A stretch of DNA of 64,000 nt from Actinomadura sp. NBRC 104412. GTDB taxonomy: Bacteria; Actinomycetota; Actinomycetes; Streptosporangiales; Streptosporangiaceae. A program made the position numbers and the translations under genes. Below, one piece after another: positions 52,034-60,518 of this stretch (the stretch's first letter is position 1; each line of letters opens with the position of its first letter). The notes under the pieces were generated by a model. That model was not told where the DNA came from. It saw only the letters and a program-made list of their open reading frames with translations, and searched no databases. The stretch lies in NCBI RefSeq assembly GCF_030269515.1, contig NZ_BSTM01000028.1:31757-95756 (forward strand). Reading direction: 5' to 3'.

Positions 52034-52498
52034 GAGCTGGATCCGCACCGGCATGTCAGGGTCGATCCCTTCGGCGGCATTGTCCGCAACGCGGCGGGCC
52101 TCGGCGGCAATGCCGGTGATGTCGATGCTGTAGGGGGCGTCGTGGGCGTAGGGCTCGATCCGGTCCGCCGCGCGTTCCAGGAGGGCTCGCGCGCCACGTG
52201 CGTTGCCGCGACGGACGTGTGTGACGCCCACGGCGACCTGTGCGAGGCCACGCCATAGCTCGCGTTCGGCCTCGGGCGCTTCCTTCCAGGCGGCTTCGAG
52301 CACTTCGTGTGCGTGGAACGGCCTGTCCGCGTCCAGAAGCCGCTGAGCGTGCTCCAGCGCCTCGACGGGCGTCACGGAGAGGTCGTCGGGCATCGTGGGC
52401 ACACCGGTGGCTCCGTGCGGCAGAGGGCGGCCGTACGCGTCGCGCGGCCGAGCGTTCCGGGGCCGGCCCGACTCGTCCCGATCTCGCATGTCCCCCAT
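52010..52498 (-). CDS. DUF309 protein
   Basis: 162 aa from ATG 52498; ATG 52489 is also possible and neither has a ribosome site. After a hydrophilic N-terminus, the core ALEHAQRLLDADRPFHAHEV followed by LEAAWKEAPEAERELWRGLA and GVTHVRRGNARGARALLERA is the DUF309 helical bundle (conserved FHAHEVLE, W, and LxxGLxQ-like positions). Function unknown. It is 37 bp downstream of the epoxide hydrolase-like gene and probably cotranscribed. The last residues fall in a tandem repeat. Confidence 0.8.
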   Translation of the reverse strand: MGDMRDRDESGRPRNARPRDAYGRPLPHGATGVPTMPDDLSVTPVEALEHAQRLLDADRPFHAHEVLEAAWKEAPEAERELWRGLAQVAVGVTHVRRGNARGARALLERAADRIEPYAHDAPYSIDITGIAAEARRVADNAAEGIDPDMPVRIQLTHRPSTP

Positions 52499-52535
52499 TG
52501 TCGCGCGTCCCCGTTCTGGTCCGCGGGGGACGGGC

Positions 52536-53459
52536 TCAGCGTTCGGGTTCGGGGTCCTGGAGCCAGTTGAGGAGCTGCGTGTCGAAGGCGCGGGGCCGCT
52601 CCTCATGCGGGAAGTGACCCGCCCCTTCGATGAGCTTCCAGCGGTACGGGGCCGACACGTACCGTCCGGAGCCCTGAGCGCTGATCGGGAGGACGCAGGG
52701 GTCCAGCGAACCGTGCAGTTGGAGCGTCGGCACCTGGATGGGGGTGCGCATGCGGTGCGCGTAGCGGATGCCGTCCGGACGCGGCTGCGAACGGACGAAC
52801 CACCGGTGGCACTCCAACGCACAATGCGCGGCGCCGGGGATCTGGATGGCCTGCCGTACGAGACGTTCCGTGCGCTCATCGGGCCACCCCGGGCCGGACC
52901 ACGCGTGCAGGAGCTTCCCTATGAGAGCCGCGTCGTCCCGTATGAGACGCCGTTCTGGCCACACCGGCAGTTGGTAGCCGAAGAGATGGCGTGCCGCCCA
53001 TGCCTGCCCGCGCGGGTCGCTGCGTATGGCCTGACGCAGCCGCAACGGGTGGGGCGCGGACACGACGCCCAGGCGCTGGACGACCTTGGGGTGGTACACG
53101 GCCATCGTCCAGGCGAGCAGCCCACCCCAGTCGTGGCCGACGACGATGGCGTTCGCCTCCCCCAGCGCGCGGACGAGTCCCGCCGCGTCCCCCGCCAGGG
53201 TCACCAGGTCGTACCCACGGGGAGGCTTGTCGCTGGCCCCGTGCCCGCGCAGGTCCACGGCGGCGGCGCGGAAACCGGCGGCGGGCATGGACACGAGCTG
53301 GTTGTGCCAGGACCACCAGAACTCGGGGAAGCCGTGCAGGAACAGGACGAGGGGGCCGTCACCGGCCTCCACGACGTGAAAGCGCGTGCCCCCGGCGCTG
53401 ACCGCCCGGTGGACCCATGGCCCGTCGACCTCGACGACGGACGAGCTGTGCCCGGGCAT
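52536..53459 (-). CDS. ephE: epoxide hydrolase-like alpha/beta-hydrolase (EphE-like)
   Basis: 307 aa. The oxyanion motif HGFPEFWWSW, the nucleophile Asp in VVGHDWGGLLAW (an Asp, as in epoxide hydrolases and haloalkane dehalogenases), the acid in LHGSLDPCV and the base in GAGHFPHEE are all present. A cap region with Trp/Tyr residues (VWPERRLIRD, LHAWSGPGW) could supply the ring-opening tyrosines. It probably hydrolyses lipid epoxides. Position next to marP and a holin-like gene matches M. tuberculosis ephE (Rv3670). It starts 7 bp after the preceding gene's stop. Confidence 0.85.
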   Translation of the reverse strand: MPGHSSSVVEVDGPWVHRAVSAGGTRFHVVEAGDGPLVLFLHGFPEFWWSWHNQLVSMPAAGFRAAAVDLRGHGASDKPPRGYDLVTLAGDAAGLVRALGEANAIVVGHDWGGLLAWTMAVYHPKVVQRLGVVSAPHPLRLRQAIRSDPRGQAWAARHLFGYQLPVWPERRLIRDDAALIGKLLHAWSGPGWPDERTERLVRQAIQIPGAAHCALECHRWFVRSQPRPDGIRYAHRMRTPIQVPTLQLHGSLDPCVLPISAQGSGRYVSAPYRWKLIEGAGHFPHEERPRAFDTQLLNWLQDPEPER

Positions 53460-53466
53460 GGGCCGG

Positions 53467-53898
53467 TCAGCCCTTCAGCGCGGGGGTGTCCGAGTCGCCG
53501 CGGCGGCGCAGCATGGTCATGTCGTCCTTGAGGGATTTGCGGCTGCGCTTGGCCCCCTCGATCCGCTTGATGCGCAGCCAGCCGATCAGGAGCAGCAGCA
53601 GCGCCAGCAGCAGGTAGGCGGCCGCCACGATGAGGAACGCGGCCCAATGCCAGATGCCCGCGGCGACCAGGCCGTACGCGGCGGCGATCGACAGCAGGAT
53701 CACGATCAGCCCGGCGATCAGCCCGGCGACGCTGAACATGATCCCGCCCCAGGCGGCCTTCTTGGCATCGCTCTTGAGCTCCAGCTTCGCCAGCTCGATC
53801 TCGGCTCTGACCAGGTCGGAGACGTTGCTCGTTGCCAGCGCGACCAGCTCACCGAGTGACTTGTCCTCGATGCGCTCGCCCGGCAGTGCCTCGGACAT
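53467..53898 (-). CDS. phage holin-like / DUF1469 membrane protein (Rv3669-like)
   Basis: 143 aa from ATG 53898 (GAGGAA upstream). An N-terminal soluble helix (SLGELVALATSNVSDLVRAE, IELAKLELKSDAKKA) is followed by two membrane helices (GIMFSVAGLIAGLIVILLSI and WAAFLIVAAAYLLLALLLLL) and a basic C-terminus. This is the pattern of the DUF1469 'phage holin family' proteins found in actinobacterial envelopes. It heads a three-gene unit with ephE and the DUF309 gene. Not of phage origin as far as can be seen. Confidence 0.85.
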   Translation of the reverse strand: MSEALPGERIEDKSLGELVALATSNVSDLVRAEIELAKLELKSDAKKAAWGGIMFSVAGLIAGLIVILLSIAAAYGLVAAGIWHWAAFLIVAAAYLLLALLLLLIGWLRIKRIEGAKRSRKSLKDDMTMLRRRGDSDTPALKG

Positions 53899-54352
53899 TT
53901 CCTCACTCCCTTCCAGGCCCCGGCCATCAGGACGGGCCTCACAGCCTGTCAGCCGGGCGATCGGTCGGGCCACCCGGTCACACGATCAGCGATCCGGATG
54001 TGACCCCGCGCGCATGCCCCCGTACCGGACACGGCCACCGAGGTGAGCGGGCTCTCGGTCGGAACCGCTGTCGTCACTCTCTCCAATTGTGCCGGGTCGG
54101 TATAGGCCAAACCGCCGATGAGCAGCGAAACAGAAACCCCGTCGCGGCATGGCAAGGCGATCCCGTACCGAATTTCCTGCGGACTGTCACGAACCTATCG
54201 ACCATCCGCCTCTCGATCACACCGGGGGCACCATGCGTGGACGGGCGTGGACGGGCGTGGACGGCTGCTCATAACAAGGCGCCCCGAACCCTGTCCCTCG
54301 CCTGCGTCGGACGGGGGTGGGTCCGGGGCGCCTCAGCAGACGCCTGGGCGCG
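53899..54352. other. intergenic region with no convincing gene
   Basis: 454 bp between the holin-like gene and acs. The place where M. tuberculosis has the protease Rv3668c holds none here. A minus-strand GTG at about 54078 with GGAGAG upstream opens a 42-codon frame (TTAVPTESPLTSVAVSGTG...), which has no recognisable product and is unsupported. A TATACC word could be a -10 for the holin-ephE unit. A GGACGGGCGT word is repeated around 54237-54265. Confidence 0.4.
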
Positions 54353-56320
54353 TCAGTCCTCTGGCTTGGCGCTGGGCAGCTTCTCAGAGATGAGGTCCAT
54401 CACCGTGCTGTCCGCGAGCGTCGTGACGTCCCCGATGCTGCGGTTCTCGGCGACGTCCCGCAGCAGCCGGCGCATGATCTTGCCGGACCGGGTCTTGGGC
54501 AGCTCCGGAACGATCATGATCTGCCGCGGCTTGGCGATCGGGCCGAGCGTCTTGGCGACATGGTCGCGCAGCTCCTTGAGGAACTCCTCGCCCTCGACCT
54601 CGCCGCCCGCGCTGCCACGCGGGATCACGAACGCCACGATGGCCTGGCCGGTCACCGGGTCGGTCGCCCCGACCACCGCCGACTCGGCCACCTTCGGATG
54701 CGACACCAGCGCCGACTCCACCTCGGTCGTCGAGATGTTGTGACCCGAGACGAGCATGACGTCGTCCACCCGGCCGAGCAGCCAGAAGTCGCCGTCCTCG
54801 TCCTTCTTGGCGCCGTCGCCCGCGAAGTACAGCCCCTCGAACCGCGACCAGTAGGTCTTCACGTACCGCTCGTCGTCGCCCCAGATGGTGCGCAGCATCG
54901 ACGGCCACGGCTCCCTCAGCACCAGGAACCCGCCGCCGCCGTTGGGCACCGACTGCCCCTGGTCGTCCACCACGTCCGCCACGATGCCGGGCAACGGCGT
55001 CATCGCCGCGCCCGGCTTACCGGACGTCACACCCGGCAGCGGGCTGATCATGATGGCGCCGGTCTCGGTCTGCCACCAGGTGTCCACCACGGGGGTACGG
55101 TCGCCGCCGATGTGCTTGCGGTACCACACGTACGCCTCGGGGTTGATGGGCTCGCCCACGGTGCCCAGCACGCGCAGCGACGACATGTCGAATCCCGCGG
55201 GGATCTCGTCGCCCCATTTCATGCACGTACGGATCGCGGTGGGCGCGGTGTAGAAGATGGTCACCTTGTACTTCTGGATGACCTCCCACCAACGGCCCTT
55301 GTGCGGGGTGTCGGGCGTGCCCTCGTAGATGACGCTGGTCGCGCCATTGGCGAGCGGCCCGTACACGATGTAGGAGTGCCCGGTCACCCAGCCGATGTCG
55401 GCCGAGCACCAGTACACGTCCTCGTCCGGCTTGAGGTCGAACACCGCGTAATGGGTGTACGCCACCTGGGTGAGGTAGCCGCCCGTGGTGTGCAGGATCC
55501 CCTTGGGCTTACCCGTCGTGCCGGACGTGTAGAGGATGTACAGCGGGTGCTCGGAGTCGTGCGGCTCCGCGGTGTGCTGGTCGCTCTGCCGCTCCACGAG
55601 GTCGTGCCACCACACGTCCCGGTCATGGACGGCGACGTCCTCCTTGGTGCGCCGCACGACCAGCACGCGCTCGACCGTCGGCGCGCCCTCCACGGCCTCG
55701 TCCACGATCGCCTTGAGCGCGGACGGCTTGCCGCGCCGGAACCCGCCGTCCGCCGTCACGACCACCTTGGCCTGCGCGTCCTCGATCCGGGTCCGCAGGG
55801 CGTCGGCGGAGAAACCGCCGAACACCACCGAGTGGGTGGCGCCGATGCGCGCGCACGCCAGCATCGAGATCGGCAGCTCGGGGATCATCGGCAGGTAGAT
55901 GGCGACCCGGTCGCCCTTCCGCACGCCCAGCTCCAGCAGCGCGTTGGCCGCCTTGTTCACCTCCCGCTGGAGGTCGGCGTAGGTGATGGTACGGCTGTCA
56001 CCGGGCTCGCCCTCCCAGTAGAAGGCCACCTTGTCGCCTCTGCCCGCCTCTACATGGCGGTCCACGCAGTTGTAGGCGACGTTCAGCTCACCACCGACGA
56101 ACCACTTGGCGAACGGGGGGTTGCTCCAGTCCAGTACCTCGTCCCAGCGCTTGGACCACGTCAGCCGCTCCGCCTGCCGCGCCCAGAAGCCCAGCCGGTC
56201 GGCGGACGCCTCCTTGTACGCGTCGGCCTTGACGTTCGCGGATTCGGCCAGCTCGGGAGGAGGGGGGAAGCGCCGCGTCTCCTGCAGCAGGTTGGAAAGT
56301 GTCTCTTGACTCTGACTCAA
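54353..56320 (-). CDS. acs: acetyl-CoA synthetase
   Basis: 655 aa, typical length. Adenylation motifs: YTSGTTGKPKGIL (A3), WWQTETGAIM (A5), WLLGRVDDVMLVSGHNISTT (A7-A8), and the C-terminal lysine in PKTRSGKIMRRLL (A10), the residue acetylated in Acs control. It converts acetate, ATP and CoA to acetyl-CoA via acetyl-AMP. The gene position and pattern match M. tuberculosis acs (Rv3667). Transcribed away from the Fic-like gene. Confidence 0.95.
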   Translation of the reverse strand: MSQSQETLSNLLQETRRFPPPPELAESANVKADAYKEASADRLGFWARQAERLTWSKRWDEVLDWSNPPFAKWFVGGELNVAYNCVDRHVEAGRGDKVAFYWEGEPGDSRTITYADLQREVNKAANALLELGVRKGDRVAIYLPMIPELPISMLACARIGATHSVVFGGFSADALRTRIEDAQAKVVVTADGGFRRGKPSALKAIVDEAVEGAPTVERVLVVRRTKEDVAVHDRDVWWHDLVERQSDQHTAEPHDSEHPLYILYTSGTTGKPKGILHTTGGYLTQVAYTHYAVFDLKPDEDVYWCSADIGWVTGHSYIVYGPLANGATSVIYEGTPDTPHKGRWWEVIQKYKVTIFYTAPTAIRTCMKWGDEIPAGFDMSSLRVLGTVGEPINPEAYVWYRKHIGGDRTPVVDTWWQTETGAIMISPLPGVTSGKPGAAMTPLPGIVADVVDDQGQSVPNGGGGFLVLREPWPSMLRTIWGDDERYVKTYWSRFEGLYFAGDGAKKDEDGDFWLLGRVDDVMLVSGHNISTTEVESALVSHPKVAESAVVGATDPVTGQAIVAFVIPRGSAGGEVEGEEFLKELRDHVAKTLGPIAKPRQIMIVPELPKTRSGKIMRRLLRDVAENRSIGDVTTLADSTVMDLISEKLPSAKPED

Positions 56321-56629
56321 CGCGTACTCCTTGCGTACGAGAGGAAGGCGCCCGGTGTGCCCACTTCACCAGGGAAGGTGCCGCCCCACAAGTCTTCTGC
56401 TGTACACGTCCGTCGCTCTCTCGGACGCGTCCCGGGTTGTGCCCAGCGCCTCTGGCTCTGGAAGCGATGCTAGTGATGCCTCACACTCGGACCGTTCCCA
56501 CCTCTCCGGTACTGGAACCGGTATAGGCGAAGCCGTCCCCATGCAAACACGTCCATGCCGGCGCGCACTCCTCCGGCTCGCGCCGGGGGCGAACCGTCCC
56601 CTCCGTGGCAACCCCCATAGGGTCGTCCC
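56321..56629. other. divergent promoter region between acs and the Fic-like gene
   Basis: 309 bp with no gene. It must contain the acs promoter. A CTCTTGACTCTGACTC-like AC-rich stretch overlaps the acs start. No convincing Crp site was found (see rejected items). Confidence 0.4.
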
Positions 56630-57427
56630 GTGACCGAATCCGATGCCCTCGCCCAGGTGGCGAATCTGCCTGGAGTACCTGACGCGGTGAATGACGCGCG
56701 TACCGCCGTGGACCGACTCCTGGGACACCGCATCCTGCGTCGGCGCAGCGCCGAGGTCTCCACCGAGGCCGCGCTCCGCGGGGCGCGCGCATCCGCGGCC
56801 TTGGAAGGGTCCCCGGTCACCCTGGAAGAGCTACGCGACATGGAGAGCCCCGCCGATCCAGTCGTTCACGGAGCGCTGAGGGTGTCCGCGGAGCTGGGCA
56901 CTTTGGCCGAAACCTGGCGCAAGGCACCCCGCCAGGTGCTTGCCCGCCTGCACGTCCTGGCCGCGGCCGATGCAGTGGACGGTGCCGAGCTGGGACGCCC
57001 GCGTACGTCCGACAAACCGGTCCAAGACGCTCTGGACCTGGGAGAACCGCCTTCCCCTGCGGAGGCCGCCCGCCGTCTGGAACTGCTCAGCACTCTCCTG
57101 ACGGCCCCCACTCAGGCGCCCGCGCTCGTGGTGGCGGCCATCGTGCACGGGGAACTGCTGTCGCTTCGTCCCTTCGGCTGGGGGGACGGCATCGTCGCCC
57201 GCGCCGCGGAACGACTCACGCTGGTCGCACGAGGACTCGACCCCAAGTCCCTGGTCGCCCCTGAAGTCGGCCACGCCGCACACGCTGACGCCTACGCCGA
57301 CGCACTGCGAAGCTACATCTCCGGCACTCCCGCAGGCGTAACCACCTGGATCCGCCACTGCGCCAACGCGACCGCCGACGCCGCCAGAGACTCACAAGCC
57401 ATTTGCGAGGCGTTCCAGCGCGGCTAA
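56630..57427 (+). CDS. Fic-like protein with degenerate active site
   Basis: 265 aa from GTG 56630. The N-terminal ALRGARASAALEGSPVTLEE is the 'S/A-x-A-S-x-x-E-G' inhibitory-like helix motif that precedes Fic domains. The segment LRPFGWGDGIVARAAERLTL stands where Fic proteins have HPF-x-[D/E]-GN-GR-x-x-R. The catalytic His is replaced by Arg, and GNGR by GDGI. The protein should fold like Fic but is unlikely to AMPylate (inference). Such proteins are common beside ssd/tad loci in actinomycetes, often mislabelled oxidoreductase. Soluble; partner unknown. Confidence 0.65.
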   Translation: MTESDALAQVANLPGVPDAVNDARTAVDRLLGHRILRRRSAEVSTEAALRGARASAALEGSPVTLEELRDMESPADPVVHGALRVSAELGTLAETWRKAPRQVLARLHVLAAADAVDGAELGRPRTSDKPVQDALDLGEPPSPAEAARRLELLSTLLTAPTQAPALVVAAIVHGELLSLRPFGWGDGIVARAAERLTLVARGLDPKSLVAPEVGHAAHADAYADALRSYISGTPAGVTTWIRHCANATADAARDSQAICEAFQRG

Positions 57428-57784
57428 GGGATGAGCGCACCCCCATAGCGAACGGCGCCCCACACAATGGGGACGCCGTCGCCAGTCACGTCACACCGGG
57501 TTACCAAGCGTGCACCTCATATCCGTCGGAGCGGGACAAGCCCGTCACGACGCGCCTCCCGCGGCTGGTCGCGCGTGGGTACACCGGCTGCCGTGCTCGG
57601 ACACCTGGTCCGTGGTTCCCTGTCTACGCCTCATGTGCCCTGTTGACAAGCCCCCATTCGGGGTGAAGGACGGGGCCAAGTCCTAGGCTGCATCTGACGC
57701 GGACCTGCGGCGTCCCTGCCTGGCGTAGACCCGCTCCGGGCGACGCTTCATTGGGATGTATCGGTGCTTCTCCGGCACAACGTC

Positions 57785-57811
57785 GAATCGATCACGCAGT
57801 GTGATCGATTC
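57785..57811 (+). terminator. 11-bp perfect inverted repeat followed by TTTAT
   Basis: GAATCGATCAC and GTGATCGATTC flank GCAGT, followed by TTTATG. It could be a weak intrinsic terminator or an operator for a dimeric regulator. AT-richer than the surrounding DNA. Confidence 0.45.
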
Positions 57812-58165
57812 TTTATGTCGGCGATCGTGTCCCGTGCCGGAAGGATCTTTAGATCTCCTGTACGCTCCCAAGCTCAACCAGGGCTTTCTCACCGGATCCC
57901 GCCCAGGGACCACCGGAGGTCCGACGTGCACCCCGCTCCGCCGGAGTGGGACCGTGCCAACCCAGAGGAGAAAACGTGACTCGTCGGGCGACATTGCCGC
58001 TCGACGGGAGTTGAGGCGATCGGGCAGCATATGTTGTAACTGCCTAGACTGGAGGCAGGGACTTTGCCCGTCTCATAGACCAAACCGGCCTCCGGCTTAG
58101 TCTGATCGACCCGAGACTTTCTTGGGAAACGGGCCCGGCTCTACCCCCCCGGAGCCGGACCGTAC

Positions 58166-58242
58166 GGCGACCCCCGCTCTCCCCCCGGCGGGGGTCGCCC
58201 TGTCTTGAGAACGGCCGGGGCGGCCCCAGCCGCCCCGGCCGT
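58166..58242 (+). terminator. two strong tandem hairpins
   Basis: Hairpin 1: GGCGACCCCCG / CGGGGGTCGCC with a 12-base loop (58166-58199), followed by CTGTCTT. Hairpin 2: ACGGCCGGGGCGGC / GCCGCCCCGGCCGT with loop CCCA (58211-58242), a perfect 14-bp stem. Together they should block transcription strongly from either side, isolating ssd-tad from upstream transcription. Confidence 0.7.
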
Positions 58243-58504
58243 CCACACACTGTTTTCGCGCACCACCGGTCCCTTAACGCCCGAACCGCAACATACCTCC
58301 CATACGGTGCGCACGTGATCATCTCGGTTCCACCGGCCGCATTTTCGCACCACCTCCCGCCGTCGGCGTGGACATCCATGATCGAACCAGTACATCCGCG
58401 TCAACAACCGGACCGGTCCGACCACCAATGACGCGAAGCCCCCCGCATTCCACCAAAACGCCCACAGTTGTGCTTCGCCGCAGGTGAGAAGGTCATCAGC
58501 CCAG

Positions 58505-58524
58505 TTATCCACAGTTTGTGGAAG
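58505..58524. promoter_or_regulatory. DnaA-box pair upstream of ssd
   Basis: TTATCCACA at 58505-58513 is a perfect consensus DnaA box, followed after 2 bases by TTGTGGAAG, a degenerate box in the opposite direction, centred on CCACAGTTTGTGG. It is 73 bp before the ssd ATG. A single pair is not an origin. Confidence 0.5.
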
Positions 58525-58585
58525 GGGTTACCCCGCCCCCTCGGAGCGCCGCAAGGTGGTGGCCTCGGAACGGCAAGGAGGCGCC

Positions 58586-59668
58586 ATGACCATCGCGGCG
58601 ATGATCGCGAGTAATGATCCTTCGATCATCGATGACCTGCTGCGGCTGGCCGCCGCGGCGGACGTCGAGACCGAACTCGTCCGGGACGCGGACACGGCAC
58701 GGCAGAGCTGGCACTGGCCGTCCCTCATCCTCGTCGGCAACGACCTCGCCGAAGCGGTGACGACCAAGGCCCCTCCCCGCCGTCCCGGTGTCGTCATGGT
58801 CGCCCGAACGGACGACACCGAAGACCTCTACCGCAGGGCGATCAAGGTCGGCGCACAAGATGTCGCACGGCTCCCGGACGACGAGACCTGGCTCATCGAC
58901 GCGCTGGCGTCCGCCGCCGAGCCGGCCGACGGGTGGGGCGGCACGGTCTGCGTCATGGGAGCCAGGGGCGGCGCCGGAGCCAGCGTCCTGTCCGCCGCGC
59001 TCGGCCTCACCGCCGCCCGTACCGGCCTCCGCACGCTCCTCATCGATGGAGATCCCATCGGCGGCGGCCTCGACATCGTCCTGGGGCTGGAAGACCAGCC
59101 GGGAGCCCGCTGGCCCCATTTCGCCGACCGTCGCGGCCGCCTCAGCGCGGCGAACCTCTACGAGGCGCTGCCCCGGCTGGGTGACCTGTCGGTCCTCTCA
59201 TGGGTTCGCGAAACCCCCACCCCCGTCACCAGAGAGGCCGTCCAGTCCCTCCTCGACGCCGCCGCTCGCGCCTTCGACCTGGTGCTCGTGGACGTGCCGC
59301 GCCACCAGGGCGAGATCGGCCGCTCCGCCTTGCACGTGGCCGATGCGATCCTGCTGCTCGTCCCGGCCGAGGTCCGCGCCACCATGGCCGCCGACGGGCT
59401 CGTGGCGGCTCTGCGCAACGACGTCACCGACATGCGCCTGGTGGTCTCCGGCCACAGTCCGGTCGGCGGCATCACCCCGGAAGTCATGGCACAGGCGCTG
59501 GACCTCCCCCTGGCCGGAGTCGTGGACCACGAACGCAAGATCGCCGCCTCTCTGGATGAAGGCGGCATAGCGCGCGCCCTCCGCCGCGGACACCTGGCCG
59601 ACCTGTGCGAACGCCTCCTCCCCACCTTCAACCTCCAGCCGCACACACAAGAAGCCCAGGCCGCATAA
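58586..59668 (+). CDS. ssd: septum site-determining protein Ssd / CpaE-like ATPase
   Basis: 360 aa from ATG 58586 (AAGGAGG 6 bases upstream). The N-terminal 110 residues look like a pseudo-receiver (MIASNDPSIIDDLLRLAAAA, RPGVVMVARTDDTED, AIKVGAQDVARLPDD). The C-terminal ParA/MinD-like part has a deviant Walker A without the signature Lys-Thr (MGARGGAGASVLSAAL), then LLIDGDPIGGGLDIVLG and LVLVDVPRHQGEIG. It is the actinobacterial Ssd/CpaE family that localises Tad secretion or septum components. Followed by tadA-B-C as in M. tuberculosis Rv3660c-Rv3657c. Confidence 0.88.
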   Translation: MTIAAMIASNDPSIIDDLLRLAAAADVETELVRDADTARQSWHWPSLILVGNDLAEAVTTKAPPRRPGVVMVARTDDTEDLYRRAIKVGAQDVARLPDDETWLIDALASAAEPADGWGGTVCVMGARGGAGASVLSAALGLTAARTGLRTLLIDGDPIGGGLDIVLGLEDQPGARWPHFADRRGRLSAANLYEALPRLGDLSVLSWVRETPTPVTREAVQSLLDAAARAFDLVLVDVPRHQGEIGRSALHVADAILLLVPAEVRATMAADGLVAALRNDVTDMRLVVSGHSPVGGITPEVMAQALDLPLAGVVDHERKIAASLDEGGIARALRRGHLADLCERLLPTFNLQPHTQEAQAA

Positions 59669-59718
59669 CCACCCGACACCGAGCTCGCAGCAACCCCTCG
59701 AACGCCAAGGAGGCACCC

Positions 59719-59883
59719 ATGCCCGCCCCAGCCAAAATGCCACCGAACACACCGGCCCACGTACAAGTCGAGCCCGAACTCGAACCCGCCCCGACACCAC
59801 TCAACAGGAGACCCAATCCATACCTGCGCCCGAAGACGGCCGACCGTCTCGCGGGACCTAGGTCCTGTTTCGGAGTGAGATGA
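59719..59883 (+). CDS. short proline-rich hypothetical protein, probably truncated
   Basis: 54 aa from ATG 59719 with an AAGGAGG site 7 bases upstream. Pro/Glu-rich (MPPNTPAHVQVEPELEPAPT) with no known domain. From about 59866 the DNA changes into IS5-type remnant sequence, so the last residues (SCFGVR) probably come from the insertion and the original protein was longer or ended elsewhere. The good ribosome site suggests it was a real member of the ssd-tad operon. Confidence 0.4.
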   Translation: MPAPAKMPPNTPAHVQVEPELEPAPTPLNRRPNPYLRPKTADRLAGPRSCFGVR

Positions 59884-60073
59884 GCCGTGGCGTGTCATGC
59901 GCCGAAGCAGCGAGGTCTCCGGTAGAGCGTTCATCGGCCAAGACGACCCCCACGCCATCAAGTGCCACATCAACCGGCTCGAACGTCACCTGGGCACCCG
60001 CCACCACGTCCGCCAAGCTCGACGTCCGTCACCAGGCCACCGTCCACATCGCCGCCATCGACGAAGGACTCCG
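59866..60073 (+). mobile_element. IS5-family transposase remnant
   Basis: The plus strand reads HAIKCHINRLERH in one frame and KLDVRHQATVHIAAIDEGL in the next. This is the C-terminus of IS5-type transposases (usually C-x-INRLKRHR-x-VATRYDKL-x-VRY-x-ATVHIAAINEWL) broken by a frameshift near 59990. The sequence GGTCCTGTTTCGGA at 59867-59880 may be an IS end. Only about 200 bp remain, between ssd and tadA. Confidence 0.65.
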
Positions 60074-60473
60074 ACCAACTGTGAAACAGCCCGAGCACGC
60101 CAGGCCATGTCCGCTGTCGAGCCGAGACGACGGCAACCTCGCACCTCAGCCACGGATACCGCAAGGACTCAGCCGGGCCGGCGCGCCTGAACCGGCGAAA
60201 CCCATCCCGGAATCGCGACAGCCACAAGCCCACCAAGCGCGAACGCCCAGGGCACCGCCGACGGGAGGCAGAGGTGCCCGAACGGCAAAGCCATCCCAGG
60301 GCACCGCTGGGCCGACGCTCATCCACAGCCAAGGCGCACTCCAGCCGCGATGCCACCAAGCCGAATCGCGAGGGCCGCATTACAAGGGTCAGCCCGAGAC
60401 TGGCCGGCACCACCCACCCCCAAAGCCCCAAAGGAACCAGGAAAGCGGAACCTCACTCCCCAAGGAGCAGAAG
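60074..60473. other. C-rich, gene-free stretch before tadA
   Basis: 400 bp with strong C over G bias and no credible coding content. An in-frame extension of tadA to ATG 60350 is possible but has no ribosome site and would be low complexity. Probably untranslated leader of tadA plus insertion debris. Confidence 0.4.
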
Positions 60474-60518
60474 ATGCCGCAGCACCAGAACCCCACCCCG
60501 GCGAGGTCACGGCGATGA
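60474..60518 (+). CDS. 14-aa leader frame overlapping tadA start
   Basis: ATG 60474 with AAGGAGCAG 3 bases upstream opens a 14-codon frame (MPQHQNPTPARSRR) whose TGA overlaps the tadA ATG (ATGA). Such a frame can deliver terminating ribosomes to the tadA start. It may be translated purely for coupling. Not proven. Confidence 0.3.
   Translation: MPQHQNPTPARSRR

Larger units (their letters stand above)
57428..58585. other. 1.16-kb region without a protein gene, rich in hairpins
   Basis: No credible gene on either strand, although the region between Fic-like and ssd genes carries a HAD-type phosphatase gene in relatives (M. tuberculosis Rv3661). It contains a 27-bp inverted repeat (57785-57811), two very short GTG frames at 57925-58011 with AGAGGAG and a GTGA overlap, a small stem near 58038, two strong hairpins (58166-58242) and a DnaA-box pair (58505-58524). 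It could hold a small RNA or attenuator. Confidence 0.5.

Noticed and set aside
53949..54155. Minus-strand frame upstream of the holin-like gene
   Set aside because: A GTG with a GGAGAG site exists, but the 42-codon product has no recognisable feature and low coding character.
56350..56385. Possible Crp site upstream of acs (TGTGCCCACTTCACC)
   Set aside because: The half-sites resemble TGTGA and TCACA, but the spacing is one base off the required N6 and the left half has a mismatch.
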